From contig SXRM01000400.1 of assembly GCA_005792545.1 (NCBI GenBank), forward strand, positions 1 through 38,660: DNA of 38,660 bases, given 5' to 3'. Within the stretch, counting starts at the first letter, position 1. Each line of letters starts with the position of its first letter. Source of the stretch: Pseudomonadota bacterium (lineage in GTDB: Bacteria > Myxococcota_A > UBA9042). The position numbers and the translations under genes are program-made. Under the pieces are notes generated by a model, which saw only the letters and a program-made list of their open reading frames with translations, searched no databases and was not told the origin of the DNA. This document shows, piece by piece, positions 1 through 7,627 of this stretch.

Positions 1-53
1 ACTCCTGTCTCCCCGACCGCAAAACAAGTGGACGATTTCGGTAGCTATGAGGC

Positions 54-3000
54 CTACGGGGCCGTCGGTGCGTCCCAGCCGATGATGGCTCCGTCGTCGC
101 TCGCGGTGATCGCGTAGCTGCCGGCCGCGTCGCCCCAAATGCCTGCCGTGACCGCAACGCCAGCGCACCCGTCGGGGCAGTGGCGCGTCATCGACACCAG
201 CGACAGTGGTGCTTTGTCCGCCGCGATCAGCCAGACGCGCGCCGTCCCGTCGTTGCTGGTCGACAGCAGGCGCGTGCCGTCTGCGGCCCAGTCGAGCGCA
301 CGCACGGGGCCAGAGTGGCCCGCAAGCACCGCCAGCGTTTCCCCGGTCTTGCTGTCCAGGAGCACGAGGCCGGCTGAACCACCGCCGACCGCGACGAGAT
401 CACCCTGAGGTCGAAAAGCGATCGCGCTCTCGTCAGCCGCAAGGTCCTTGCGTTGCCAGGCGACCTGCAGCGTCCCGGCGTCCAGCATTCGAACGTGGTC
501 GCCATTGGCAGGGCCAGCGCCGTCTAGCGCAACCATGAGCCACTGGCCATTGGGCGACGGTGCGACCTTGCGGACACTGGCGCCCAAGCCGACGGCGTAG
601 ACCTGCAGCTTTTGCCCCAAGGTTGCGGGAGCAATGCCCAAAAGGTGCGCGCCCGATCCGGCAGCCGCCCAAACGCTCACTGCGCCCGAGCCGACCGCCA
701 GATCACGCGCCCAGGGGCCGCCCAGGCCAAACGTTTTGACGTTGATAGGCGACGTCGCCTGCGCCGGCTGGGCCAACTGCCACACCCGCACGCTGTAGTC
801 GGTAGCTGCGGTGACCAGCAGCGGCGGTTGGCCGGACGGCTGGGCCAGCGCCAGCGTCAGCACGTCGCCCGTGTGCAGCGCGTACATGCCGTCGGGTTTG
901 CCAGTCGCTGCGGACCAACTACCGACGACCCCAAGCGCCGCAGCGGACCATAGCACGCCGTCCTGCGCCCCCAGGTCGAACACAGCCCCAACATGCCGGA
1001 CCACTGGCCAAGACCAGCTGTGCGTCACAAGCTGCAGTCGTGCCGGCCCGCGGGCCTGCCAGCCGACGTAGGCGTGGGTCGCGGCCAGCGCGAGATCGAC
1101 CGCAACATCAGGCGGCGCCCCGGTCGGCCCATCCGCAACTGGCTTGGGCTGCAGCGCTGGCGGGGTCGATGGGATGCCGTTGGGCAGCGACCACTGCCAC
1201 AGCTGACCCGAAGTGGTGATGCCGGACGCAGCGCTTCCGCCAGCGGCGAGCTGCACGCCAGCCGCATCGGGCACCCCAGCCAAGGTCGCCAATTGCTTTC
1301 CCGATTGCAGGTCGAAGACACGCGGCGCCAGCTGCTCGGCCGATGCAACGACGCGGTGGCTGGCACTGTCATAGCGCAGATGCTGCACGGGTGAGCCAAG
1401 CGTCGCCAGCGTCTGCAACGGCACCGCGCCAAGGAGCATGTGCTGGACCTTGCCATCGTCGCCGCCGCTGACGACGCCGAAGCCACCCGGAGCCTTGCTG
1501 TGCAGCGCTAGTGCCCGGACAGGTTTGTTGTGCGGAGCCAGCGTTGCGAACACAGCGCCGGACACGGCGTCGATGATGAGCACCATGCCGTTGTGCGTGC
1601 CGACGGCGACCATCTTGGCATCGGCTGACCACGCAACCGCTGTAAAGTGGTCGTTTACTTTACCGATCGCAAGCAACAGCGGCCACGACGCCGGTTTGCC
1701 CAGGCTGTAGGCCGCGTAATACACCCGCAGTGCGTCAATCTTGCCCACCGACGCGATGCGGGTTCCGTCCGGGGAAAACGCAACCGCCTCCACGCCGAAG
1801 CGATGGCCGAAGTGGTCGTAGGCGTGTGCTCCGGTCAACGTGTTATGGACATGCACGCCGGTGGCCGACAGCCACGCCAGCTGCGCGCCATCCGGCGACA
1901 ACGCGACGCGACCGTTGCCTTTGCCGCCCGACTGCCAGCGCGGACAGGCCGCGTCCTCGTCCGTCTTGCCGTCGCAATCGTTGTCCTGACCGTCGCACAC
2001 GACCTCAGGGCCGGCCGCATAGCCGCCGATCTTGGTGAAATCGGGATCCTGCCAGCCCTTGGCGGCAGCGCAGACCTTGAACTGGCCGGCGCAAACGCCT
2101 TGCGCTTTGCTAGCCGGCGGCGCTGGCACGGCGACGTCGTCTGCGATGCCGTTGCAGTCGTTGTCCAGTCCATCGCAAGTCTGCTCCACCTCTTCAAAGG
2201 TCGGCGTGCCAGCCGCGGCCAACGCCGACCACGCCGCATAGTCGGGCGCCACCCATTTTCCGCCTTTGCATTGCAGCGGCGCGCCAACACAGACGCCCAG
2301 ATTCGGCTTGCCCAGGCCACTGTCGGGCGGGTTGGTCTTGCCGAGGTCTTCGTCGGTCTGGCCGTCGCAGTCGTTGTCCTTGCCGTCGCACAGCGATTCC
2401 AGCGGCTGGTAGCCGGCGACCGCGGTCAGCGGCGGCTCAGCCCAACCCGCTTTGCCGGCGCATACTTGCAGCGCCAGGCCACAGACGCCGGGTTTGGTCG
2501 ACAGCGGCGGCGCCTTGACGAACTGGTCGGTCTTGCCATCGCAGTCGTTGTCCAAGCCGTCGCAAGCCGTCTCTTGCGTTTGGTAGCCGGGCAAGCTGGC
2601 GTAGTCGGGCAACAGCCAGCCCTTGGCCCCGGCGCATTGCGGCTTTTGGCTGCTACAAACGCCTTTGGCGGGCGGCAGCGCGGGTAGCGGCAGTTCGTCG
2701 TCCACCAGTTGATTGCAGTCGTTGTCCAGGCCGTCGCAGGATTTTTCGACTTCCTCGTAGTCTGCGACGCCGCCGTAGTCGCACACCGGGCTGTTGCCGA
2801 CGCAAGTCAACGCGACGCCGGCTGCGCAGACGCCCCATTTCAAGCACAGCGTTTTTGGCGACAGGCCGTAGGGGCACTTGTTGGGATCGGCGACCTCGGC
2901 AGCCAGGTCGGGGGTCGCGTCGCTTGGGCCCGCGTCGCCCGCGGCCGCATCCACAAGATCGGCGACGGCGTCCAAGAACACGGCTCCGGTGTCCGGAGGT

Positions 3001-3584
3001 ACCTCCGCGATCGCAACATCAGGTGCACTTTCGGGGGTGACGTCGCTGGCGTCGGCAAGCTGGGCATCGGTGCCCAAGTCAGGCGCCAAAGGCGAGTCCG
3101 GCAGGGCGGCGCCATCGAGGAACGCGTCCGCAAGGTCGCCGTCCGAAAGGTCGTCCGCGGAGTCCTCTGACGCATCGAACTGCGCCCCGTCCACGGGCGT
3201 GTCGGTCGCGCCTTGGGCGTCACTGTCAGCAGTGGTGGTCGTGTCCGACCCAACGCCGTCGCTGACGATTTCCGCGTCGACCGCACCGTCGTCGGTCGGG
3301 GTAGGCGCATCCGCTGCCGGCCCCAACCTGCTGTCCGACGCCGCGTCAATTGCGCGCGCAGCCCATGCGCCGTCGGCAACATCAACATCGGTGACCTCGA
3401 CTGCGCCATCCAAGGGCGCCGCGTCGCCGCCAATCTGGTGATCAGGCGCAGCGCCGACCAGCGTGTCACGATCGCCGCACGCCGCCAGGACCGCGCTGAG
3501 GGCAAGGGCGATTAGGCCTGCGCCGTCGAACCAGCGCCGGCGCTTGGCGCGACGTGAAACGGAAAGCTCGCAACGTCGGCCCAT
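54..3584 (-). CDS. Large lipoprotein: Asp/Ala linker, five MopE-type repeats, WD40-like propeller
   Basis: Predicted outer-surface lipoprotein of 1176 residues; function unknown. The ATG at 3584 gives an Arg-rich N-region, a hydrophobic stretch (LIALALSAVLAA) and a lipobox ending in Cys before GDRD. The same frame stays open to 4442, but that part runs antisense-like through the upstream permease gene and lacks a signal peptide. Residues about 45-240 are an Asp/Ala/Thr-rich low-complexity linker. Five Cys/Asp repeats follow (about 270-545) with cores such as CDGLDNDCNQLVDD, CDGKDNDCDGQTDED and CDGQDNDCDGKTDED, as in MopE-type metal-binding motifs. From about 550 to the end there are repeated strands such as VALSPDGAQLAW, AVAFSPDGTRIASVG and ALDWAADGTRLLSTSNDGTARVW, typical of a WD40 propeller. 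The start lies 73 nt inside the preceding gene and has no clear ribosome-binding site, so it is probably co-translated. Ligand binding through the acidic repeats and scaffolding by the propeller are inferences. Confidence 0.88.
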   Translation of the reverse strand: MGRRCELSVSRRAKRRRWFDGAGLIALALSAVLAACGDRDTLVGAAPDHQIGGDAAPLDGAVEVTDVDVADGAWAARAIDAASDSRLGPAADAPTPTDDGAVDAEIVSDGVGSDTTTTADSDAQGATDTPVDGAQFDASEDSADDLSDGDLADAFLDGAALPDSPLAPDLGTDAQLADASDVTPESAPDVAIAEVPPDTGAVFLDAVADLVDAAAGDAGPSDATPDLAAEVADPNKCPYGLSPKTLCLKWGVCAAGVALTCVGNSPVCDYGGVADYEEVEKSCDGLDNDCNQLVDDELPLPALPPAKGVCSSQKPQCAGAKGWLLPDYASLPGYQTQETACDGLDNDCDGKTDQFVKAPPLSTKPGVCGLALQVCAGKAGWAEPPLTAVAGYQPLESLCDGKDNDCDGQTDEDLGKTNPPDSGLGKPNLGVCVGAPLQCKGGKWVAPDYAAWSALAAAGTPTFEEVEQTCDGLDNDCNGIADDVAVPAPPASKAQGVCAGQFKVCAAAKGWQDPDFTKIGGYAAGPEVVCDGQDNDCDGKTDEDAACPRWQSGGKGNGRVALSPDGAQLAWLSATGVHVHNTLTGAHAYDHFGHRFGVEAVAFSPDGTRIASVGKIDALRVYYAAYSLGKPASWPLLLAIGKVNDHFTAVAWSADAKMVAVGTHNGMVLIIDAVSGAVFATLAPHNKPVRALALHSKAPGGFGVVSGGDDGKVQHMLLGAVPLQTLATLGSPVQHLRYDSASHRVVASAEQLAPRVFDLQSGKQLATLAGVPDAAGVQLAAGGSAASGITTSGQLWQWSLPNGIPSTPPALQPKPVADGPTGAPPDVAVDLALAATHAYVGWQARGPARLQLVTHSWSWPVVRHVGAVFDLGAQDGVLWSAAALGVVGSWSAATGKPDGMYALHTGDVLTLALAQPSGQPPLLVTAATDYSVRVWQLAQPAQATSPINVKTFGLGGPWARDLAVGSGAVSVWAAAGSGAHLLGIAPATLGQKLQVYAVGLGASVRKVAPSPNGQWLMVALDGAGPANGDHVRMLDAGTLQVAWQRKDLAADESAIAFRPQGDLVAVGGGSAGLVLLDSKTGETLAVLAGHSGPVRALDWAADGTRLLSTSNDGTARVWLIAADKAPLSLVSMTRHCPDGCAGVAVTAGIWGDAAGSYAITASDDGAIIGWDAPTAP

Positions 3585-3940
3585 GGTTCGCCATTGTACT
3601 GGCGGCTCGCGACCACACGATACAGGCCCGGCCGCAGCACGGTCAGCGACTGCACGATGCAGATCGAGCGGTGACTGGTCTTGCCAACAAACGTCACCTC
3701 CTCGTCCAGAAGTGCCGCACCGGGCTCGCCGGCCGCCTCGTCGATGCGCAGCCGGAGTCGCGCGGTCGCCACCATCTCGGTCGGATTGTGCCAGGTCGCC
3801 ACCACGTGAAAGGTCGGCACTTGGGCCGGAAAACGCGGCGCCGTCACCGTCTCCAAGACGTGCACCAGCGTGGCCCGGCCGTTGAGCTTGTCCACGATCG
3901 CAATCTGACTGGCGACGAGCCAGTCGCAGGTGATCGACAT
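3512..3940 (-). CDS. Small conserved-looking protein, DUF6941-like
   Basis: A 142-residue protein with no signal peptide or membrane segment, so probably cytosolic. The N-terminus (MSITCDWLVASQIAIVDKLN) followed by a patterned beta-rich body (FPAQVPTFHVVATW, then ATARLRLRID, then PGLYRVVASRQYNGE) resembles the DUF6941 type, a small family of beta-sandwich-like proteins of unknown role. That match is from memory of the pattern and is moderate at best. The ATG at 3940 has a strong ribosome-binding site, GGAGGA at 3944-3949 on the minus strand, which settles the start. It lies 24 nt downstream of the permease gene, and its 3' end overlaps the start of the lipoprotein gene by 73 nt, so the three genes look like one transcript. 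No function can be assigned. Confidence 0.8.
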   Translation of the reverse strand: MSITCDWLVASQIAIVDKLNGRATLVHVLETVTAPRFPAQVPTFHVVATWHNPTEMVATARLRLRIDEAAGEPGAALLDEEVTFVGKTSHRSICIVQSLTVLRPGLYRVVASRQYNGEPWADVASFPFHVAPSAGAGSTAQA

Positions 3941-3964
3941 CGGTCCTCCGCGACACTGCGCGTT

Positions 3965-5371
3965 CTATTGGGGCTGGCTGGCAGGGTCGCTGACAGCGTC
4001 GGGATCTAGCGGTGCCGAGCCGCGGTGCGCGGCCCATGACCGCCAACGTGGCAGCAGCAACTCTTCGGCCAGGATGCGCAAGGTCGCTGCCACTGGTACC
4101 GCGAGCAGCAGGCCGACCAGGCCGGCCACCGCCGCGCCGACCAGAAACGCGACGATGATCGTGACCATGTCCAGTTGCACCGCGTCGCCGACGATGATCG
4201 GGTTGAGCACCGACTCGGCGATCTGGCCAGCTGCGTAGACGGCGATCACGCCGCCGAACCATCCCCAGCCGTGGACGTCCGAGGCGACATCGACCACGCA
4301 GATCGCCAGCGCAGGCACCAGCGCCGCCACGTTGGCCAGCGGCACCACGGTCAGGGCTCCGACCGCCAGCCCGAGCAGCAGGCCCAAGCGCACACCAAGC
4401 ACCATCCAGCCGATGGCGGTCATCGCCGCCACAATACTGCACACCACCAGGCGACCGCGGACGAACCCGGCGATGGCACTACCGATGCGGCCAAGCACGT
4501 GCAGCCACAGCTCTCGACTATCGGCGGGCAGGTAGTCGGGCAATGCGCGGCGCCAGTCGGGCAACACGAGCAAGAAGAAGAATGCGTACAGCGGCACCAG
4601 CAAGGCGCCGACAACCAGCGCCAGAGCGCTCGACACGGCCTGACGAACCGAGCCCAACAAGCGCATGCCGACATCGCCGGCAGCGGTCAGGGTCCCGCCG
4701 GCCCACAGCTGCGCCAGTTGTTCGCGCTGTGTGGCTTGCTTGACCCACTTTTGAGCGGTTGTCACGATGCCGTTCTTGTCAAGCCAGAACACCGCGGAAC
4801 CAAGCCAGCTCTTGCGATCCCGGCTCAACTGTCGGTAGCGTTTGCCGTAGCCGGGCTCCAAGCGACCGTCGCCGTCGAGATCGCCCATCGCTTCGGCGAG
4901 CCGCAGCGCCTGGTTGCTTTTGGCCGGTTGCGCAAGGCGCAGGGCGGCGACCGTCGCAGCGGGAGCTCCGGCTTTTAGCGCCGCGGCAGCGAGGTCGGCA
5001 GCCTCCCATATGTCAGAGTCTGGATCGGCCCATTCCCCGTACTGCACAACACTTTGCAAATCGCGTGCGATCGCGGCGTTGCCCTCGCCTGCGGCCGTCG
5101 CGGTCCAGTGCCGCCCCTCGTTGACCAGCATGGGCACGGCGACAGCCGCCAGCAACAAGCCCAGCGCGGCAAAGCCGCCGATGAGCAGACCCGCGGCGCG
5201 CGCGCGGCTGCCGAGCCGGGACGCCAAGACATCGTTGAGCGGCAGCAGCACCCAGGCCAGCAACAAGCCAATGAGCACGGGCGCGAAAATCGCGCTCAAC
5301 CACCACATGGCCGCCAACAGGGCGGCAATCAGCGTCGCTATCAGCCATGGGGTCCAGCGATTGGGGTGCAC
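3965..5371 (-). CDS. AI-2E family transporter (PerM/YhhT-type permease) with a long periplasmic-type insert
   Basis: Multi-pass inner-membrane protein of 468 residues in the AI-2E transporter family, whose members export or exchange small solutes (Na+/H+ antiport and autoinducer-2 release are reported for some). Two N-terminal membrane segments (about 10-45 and 58-80) are followed by a soluble stretch of roughly 120 residues (about 85-205) with a DLDGDGRLEP acidic loop. Then come the family's C-terminal membrane block (FVRGRLVVCSIVAAMTAIGW, LGLLLGLAVGALTVVPLANV) and the end segment with LNPIIVGDAVQLDMVTIIV. Typical members are about 340-380 residues, so the insert accounts for the extra length. 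The start is GTG at 5371 with GGAGG at 5376-5380 on the minus strand. It is first in an apparent operon with the next two minus-strand genes. The substrate is unknown. Confidence 0.9.
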   Translation of the reverse strand: MHPNRWTPWLIATLIAALLAAMWWLSAIFAPVLIGLLLAWVLLPLNDVLASRLGSRARAAGLLIGGFAALGLLLAAVAVPMLVNEGRHWTATAAGEGNAAIARDLQSVVQYGEWADPDSDIWEAADLAAAALKAGAPAATVAALRLAQPAKSNQALRLAEAMGDLDGDGRLEPGYGKRYRQLSRDRKSWLGSAVFWLDKNGIVTTAQKWVKQATQREQLAQLWAGGTLTAAGDVGMRLLGSVRQAVSSALALVVGALLVPLYAFFFLLVLPDWRRALPDYLPADSRELWLHVLGRIGSAIAGFVRGRLVVCSIVAAMTAIGWMVLGVRLGLLLGLAVGALTVVPLANVAALVPALAICVVDVASDVHGWGWFGGVIAVYAAGQIAESVLNPIIVGDAVQLDMVTIIVAFLVGAAVAGLVGLLLAVPVAATLRILAEELLLPRWRSWAAHRGSAPLDPDAVSDPASQPQ

Positions 5372-5387
5372 AGTGCCTCCGCGGGCC

Positions 5388-5416
5388 TTTGTAGGCGTTT
5401 GCTACGGGCGGCGCAA
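5388..5416 (-). promoter_or_regulatory. Candidate sigma70-type promoter for the permease operon
   Basis: On the minus strand, TTGCGC (5416-5411) and TACAAA (5393-5388) are separated by 17 nt, immediately upstream of the GTG start at 5371. The predicted transcript start falls between the -10 and the ribosome-binding site, so the leader would be very short. Inferred from spacing and consensus only. Confidence 0.4.
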
Positions 5417-5511
5417 GCGGGACAGATCGCCACGGCGGGTCGCGCGTCGCAGGCCGTTGAGCCGGACGCCCGCCCCCCAGGGCGTGCTGGCCATGCCGCG
5501 CCGATGGTGCC

Positions 5512-5540
5512 TTGACGCCCCCGGCCCCGGCCCTTAGCAT
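5512..5540 (+). promoter_or_regulatory. Strong sigma70-type promoter for the AgmX/PglI-type gene
   Basis: TTGACG at 5512-5517 and TAGCAT at 5535-5540 are separated by exactly 17 nt, the best-matching promoter in the window. GCGCGCC follows the -10. The leader to the ATG at 5643 would be about 95 nt and ends with a GGAG ribosome-binding site. The site faces the divergent permease promoter about 100 nt away. Confidence 0.6.
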
Positions 5541-5642
5541 CGCGCGCCGGTTTGGTGCGCCCGCGGTTCGGGCGACCGGCCACGGCAACCAGCGACGCGC
5601 CCCACAGGCCCGGCCCAACGCGCGGGCGGCGAGCGGAGAATC

Positions 5643-7436
5643 ATGAGCGGCGGAGCCATTCTAGCAATCATCGGCTGCATCTTGTGCTTGCTCGGTCCCA
5701 ATCTTGGGATCGGCGGCGGCACGCCGGAAAGCCAGCCGAGCGGCCTCGGTAACGCTTTCAGCATGGTCTACATCGAGGAGTTCGACTACCGCGCGATTGG
5801 CGGCATCCACTTGCTGACCGGGCAGATCTCGGCGTTGCTTGCGCTGGTCGGCGTCGCCATTGGTGGCGTCATCTACAAGATGCGCCGTCGCAAGCCGGCT
5901 TGGATTCTGGTGCTGGTCGGCATCGCGCAGATCTTGCTGGCGTGGCAATCGTTTGACGACGTGTACGCGCTGACGCCGTGCAAGAGCCTCGCCCTGCCCT
6001 TCTGCGCGGATTCCGGGACGCTCATCCCTGAAACCTATGTACACATGAATGGCCTGGTGTGGATCATCTTTGGCGCCGTATTCGCGCTGCTGGGTGGCCT
6101 GACCGCGCTCGCCTCGTTTGACGAATACAAAGAAGACCAGCGCTTCTTGCGCGTCGCCCTGGACTGGAACAGCCAGACCGTCGCCGAGCGTGTGTACTTT
6201 GTGCAGCGCCAGGTCACGATCGGCGAAAACGACAACAACGAGTTCCAGGTGGCCGCCAATGGCCTGGCCACGCACGCGCTGTTCGTGCCGGTGGGCCCCG
6301 AACGCTATCGCCTGGATGTGCCAGGCGGCTTACAGGGGCAGATCACGGTCGGCGGTCAGTCCAAAGCTGCGTCGGGGTCGGTGGAAGTCACGCGCGGCGA
6401 TCATGGCGTGTTGTCTTTTGAGAACGGTGTCGACCTGCACTTCAATTTTGCGGCGCCGCAGCCTGGCGCGATCGTGTCCAGCGGCCGCGACCGCAACGCG
6501 GCGCTCGAGATCTCGTTCGCGGCCATCGCGTCGCTGTTCGGCATCTTGTTCGTGCTGGTCAACTCGGTCGCCAAGATGGACGAGGACTTGCTGGACCGCG
6601 AGCAACTGGCTCAGAAGAACCGTGGCCTGATTGAAGTCGCGGTCGAGGAAAAAGAAGTCAAGCCCGAGGAGATCAAGCCCGAAGGCCAGGACGAGGACAC
6701 AACCAGCAAGAAGGCCGGCGGCGAAGAGGGCAAATTCGGCGACGCCAAGGAAGACCCGAACAAGAAGAGCAAAGTGCCGCGCATGGACGGCCCGATGCGG
6801 GACAAGATCGACGTCAAGAACATCGGTATCGCCAAAGCGCTGTCCGGCGCGCAGGCGATGACTGGCGCGCTCGGCAACATCATGGCCGGTGACACAGGCG
6901 CCATCAGCAGCAAAATGGCCGTCGCAATGGGCGGCGAAGGCTCGGAACTGGTCATCGGCCACGGCTCGGGCGGCATGGGCTTTCAGGGCACGGGCTCCGG
7001 CGGCGGCGGCGACGGCACCGGCCGCTTGCACGGCCTGGGCAGCATCGACACTGGCGGCGGCACCGGACGCAACGCCGACCTCGGAATCGGTCGCAAGAGC
7101 GCCAAGAAAGTCGCCAAGCTCAACATCGCACAGGGCCAGTCTACTAGCGGTTGCGACAAGGGCGACATTAGCAAGAACGTGCGCGCGCGCGCCGCAAGCC
7201 TGCGCGCCTGCTACGAAACGCAGCTGATGGCCAAGCCGGATCTGTCAGGCAAGGTGACCGTCCAGTGGACGATCACCGCTGACGGCTCGGTCGCCAGCGA
7301 CAAAATTGTCGACGACAGCATGAAGAACAGTTCCGTCACCGACTGCGTGTTGCGCACGATTCGCCGCATTCGCTTCTTGAAGCCCGAAGCCGGCGTGTGC
7401 GTCATTCAGTGGCCGTTCGTGTTCAGTCCGGGTTGA
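5643..7436 (+). CDS. AgmX/PglI-type membrane protein with FHA-like middle domain and TonB-like C-terminus
   Basis: A 597-residue inner-membrane protein. The first 165 residues hold about four hydrophobic segments (AILAIIGCILCLLG, ISALLALVGVAIGGVIY, WILVLVGIAQILLAW, VWIIFGAVFALLGGLTAL). Residues about 175-290 form a beta-rich domain containing VTIGENDNNEFQV, which resembles a forkhead-associated or similar fold; this is inference. A further membrane segment (ISFAAIASLFGILFVLV) precedes a Lys/Glu-rich then Gly-rich linker (about 325-480). The last about 95 residues (ISKNVRARAASLRACYE, then GKVTVQWTITADGSV, then VLRTIRRIRFLKPEAG) match the Cys-containing, TonB-like tail known from the Myxococcus AgmX and PglI proteins linked to gliding motility. 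The likely role is energy or signal transduction across the envelope. The ATG at 5643 follows a GGAG site. Its exact partner is unknown; the giant lipoprotein gene is next downstream. Confidence 0.85.
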   Translation: MSGGAILAIIGCILCLLGPNLGIGGGTPESQPSGLGNAFSMVYIEEFDYRAIGGIHLLTGQISALLALVGVAIGGVIYKMRRRKPAWILVLVGIAQILLAWQSFDDVYALTPCKSLALPFCADSGTLIPETYVHMNGLVWIIFGAVFALLGGLTALASFDEYKEDQRFLRVALDWNSQTVAERVYFVQRQVTIGENDNNEFQVAANGLATHALFVPVGPERYRLDVPGGLQGQITVGGQSKAASGSVEVTRGDHGVLSFENGVDLHFNFAAPQPGAIVSSGRDRNAALEISFAAIASLFGILFVLVNSVAKMDEDLLDREQLAQKNRGLIEVAVEEKEVKPEEIKPEGQDEDTTSKKAGGEEGKFGDAKEDPNKKSKVPRMDGPMRDKIDVKNIGIAKALSGAQAMTGALGNIMAGDTGAISSKMAVAMGGEGSELVIGHGSGGMGFQGTGSGGGGDGTGRLHGLGSIDTGGGTGRNADLGIGRKSAKKVAKLNIAQGQSTSGCDKGDISKNVRARAASLRACYETQLMAKPDLSGKVTVQWTITADGSVASDKIVDDSMKNSSVTDCVLRTIRRIRFLKPEAGVCVIQWPFVFSPG

Positions 7437-7554
7437 TCGGCACCGCATTGCATCGGCTAGCGACGCAGTAGCCGCGCCGCCGGCCTTACCGAGACCGCCC
7501 AAGACAGCGCCGCCAGGGCCAGTGCTTCGCTTTCGCCACCCGCGGTTTTGCGAC

Positions 7555-7560
7555 TATACT
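7555..7560 (+). promoter_or_regulatory. Candidate -10 element for the giant repeat lipoprotein gene
   Basis: TATACT at 7555-7560 lies 67 nt before the ATG at 7628 and is followed by GTGCGCCG. The same TATACT plus GCGCCG arrangement precedes the gene at 31764. The region at -35 (7532-7537) matches the consensus poorly, so an activator or a weak promoter is possible. Confidence 0.35.
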
Positions 7561-7627
7561 GTGCGCCGCTCTGCATGAGCGCCGGTTCCGACTGGCTTTG
7601 CATCGCAGTCCAAGAGGCCACAGCCCC

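Noticed and set aside
1647-2687. 346-residue plus-strand frame opposite the MopE/WD40 lipoprotein
   Set aside because: Mirror of the Cys/Asp repeats; no coding evidence of its own.
7454-7474. CGGCTA/TAGCCG inverted repeat after the AgmX/PglI-type gene
   Set aside because: Six pairs with a 9-nt loop and no T-run, too weak to call a terminator.
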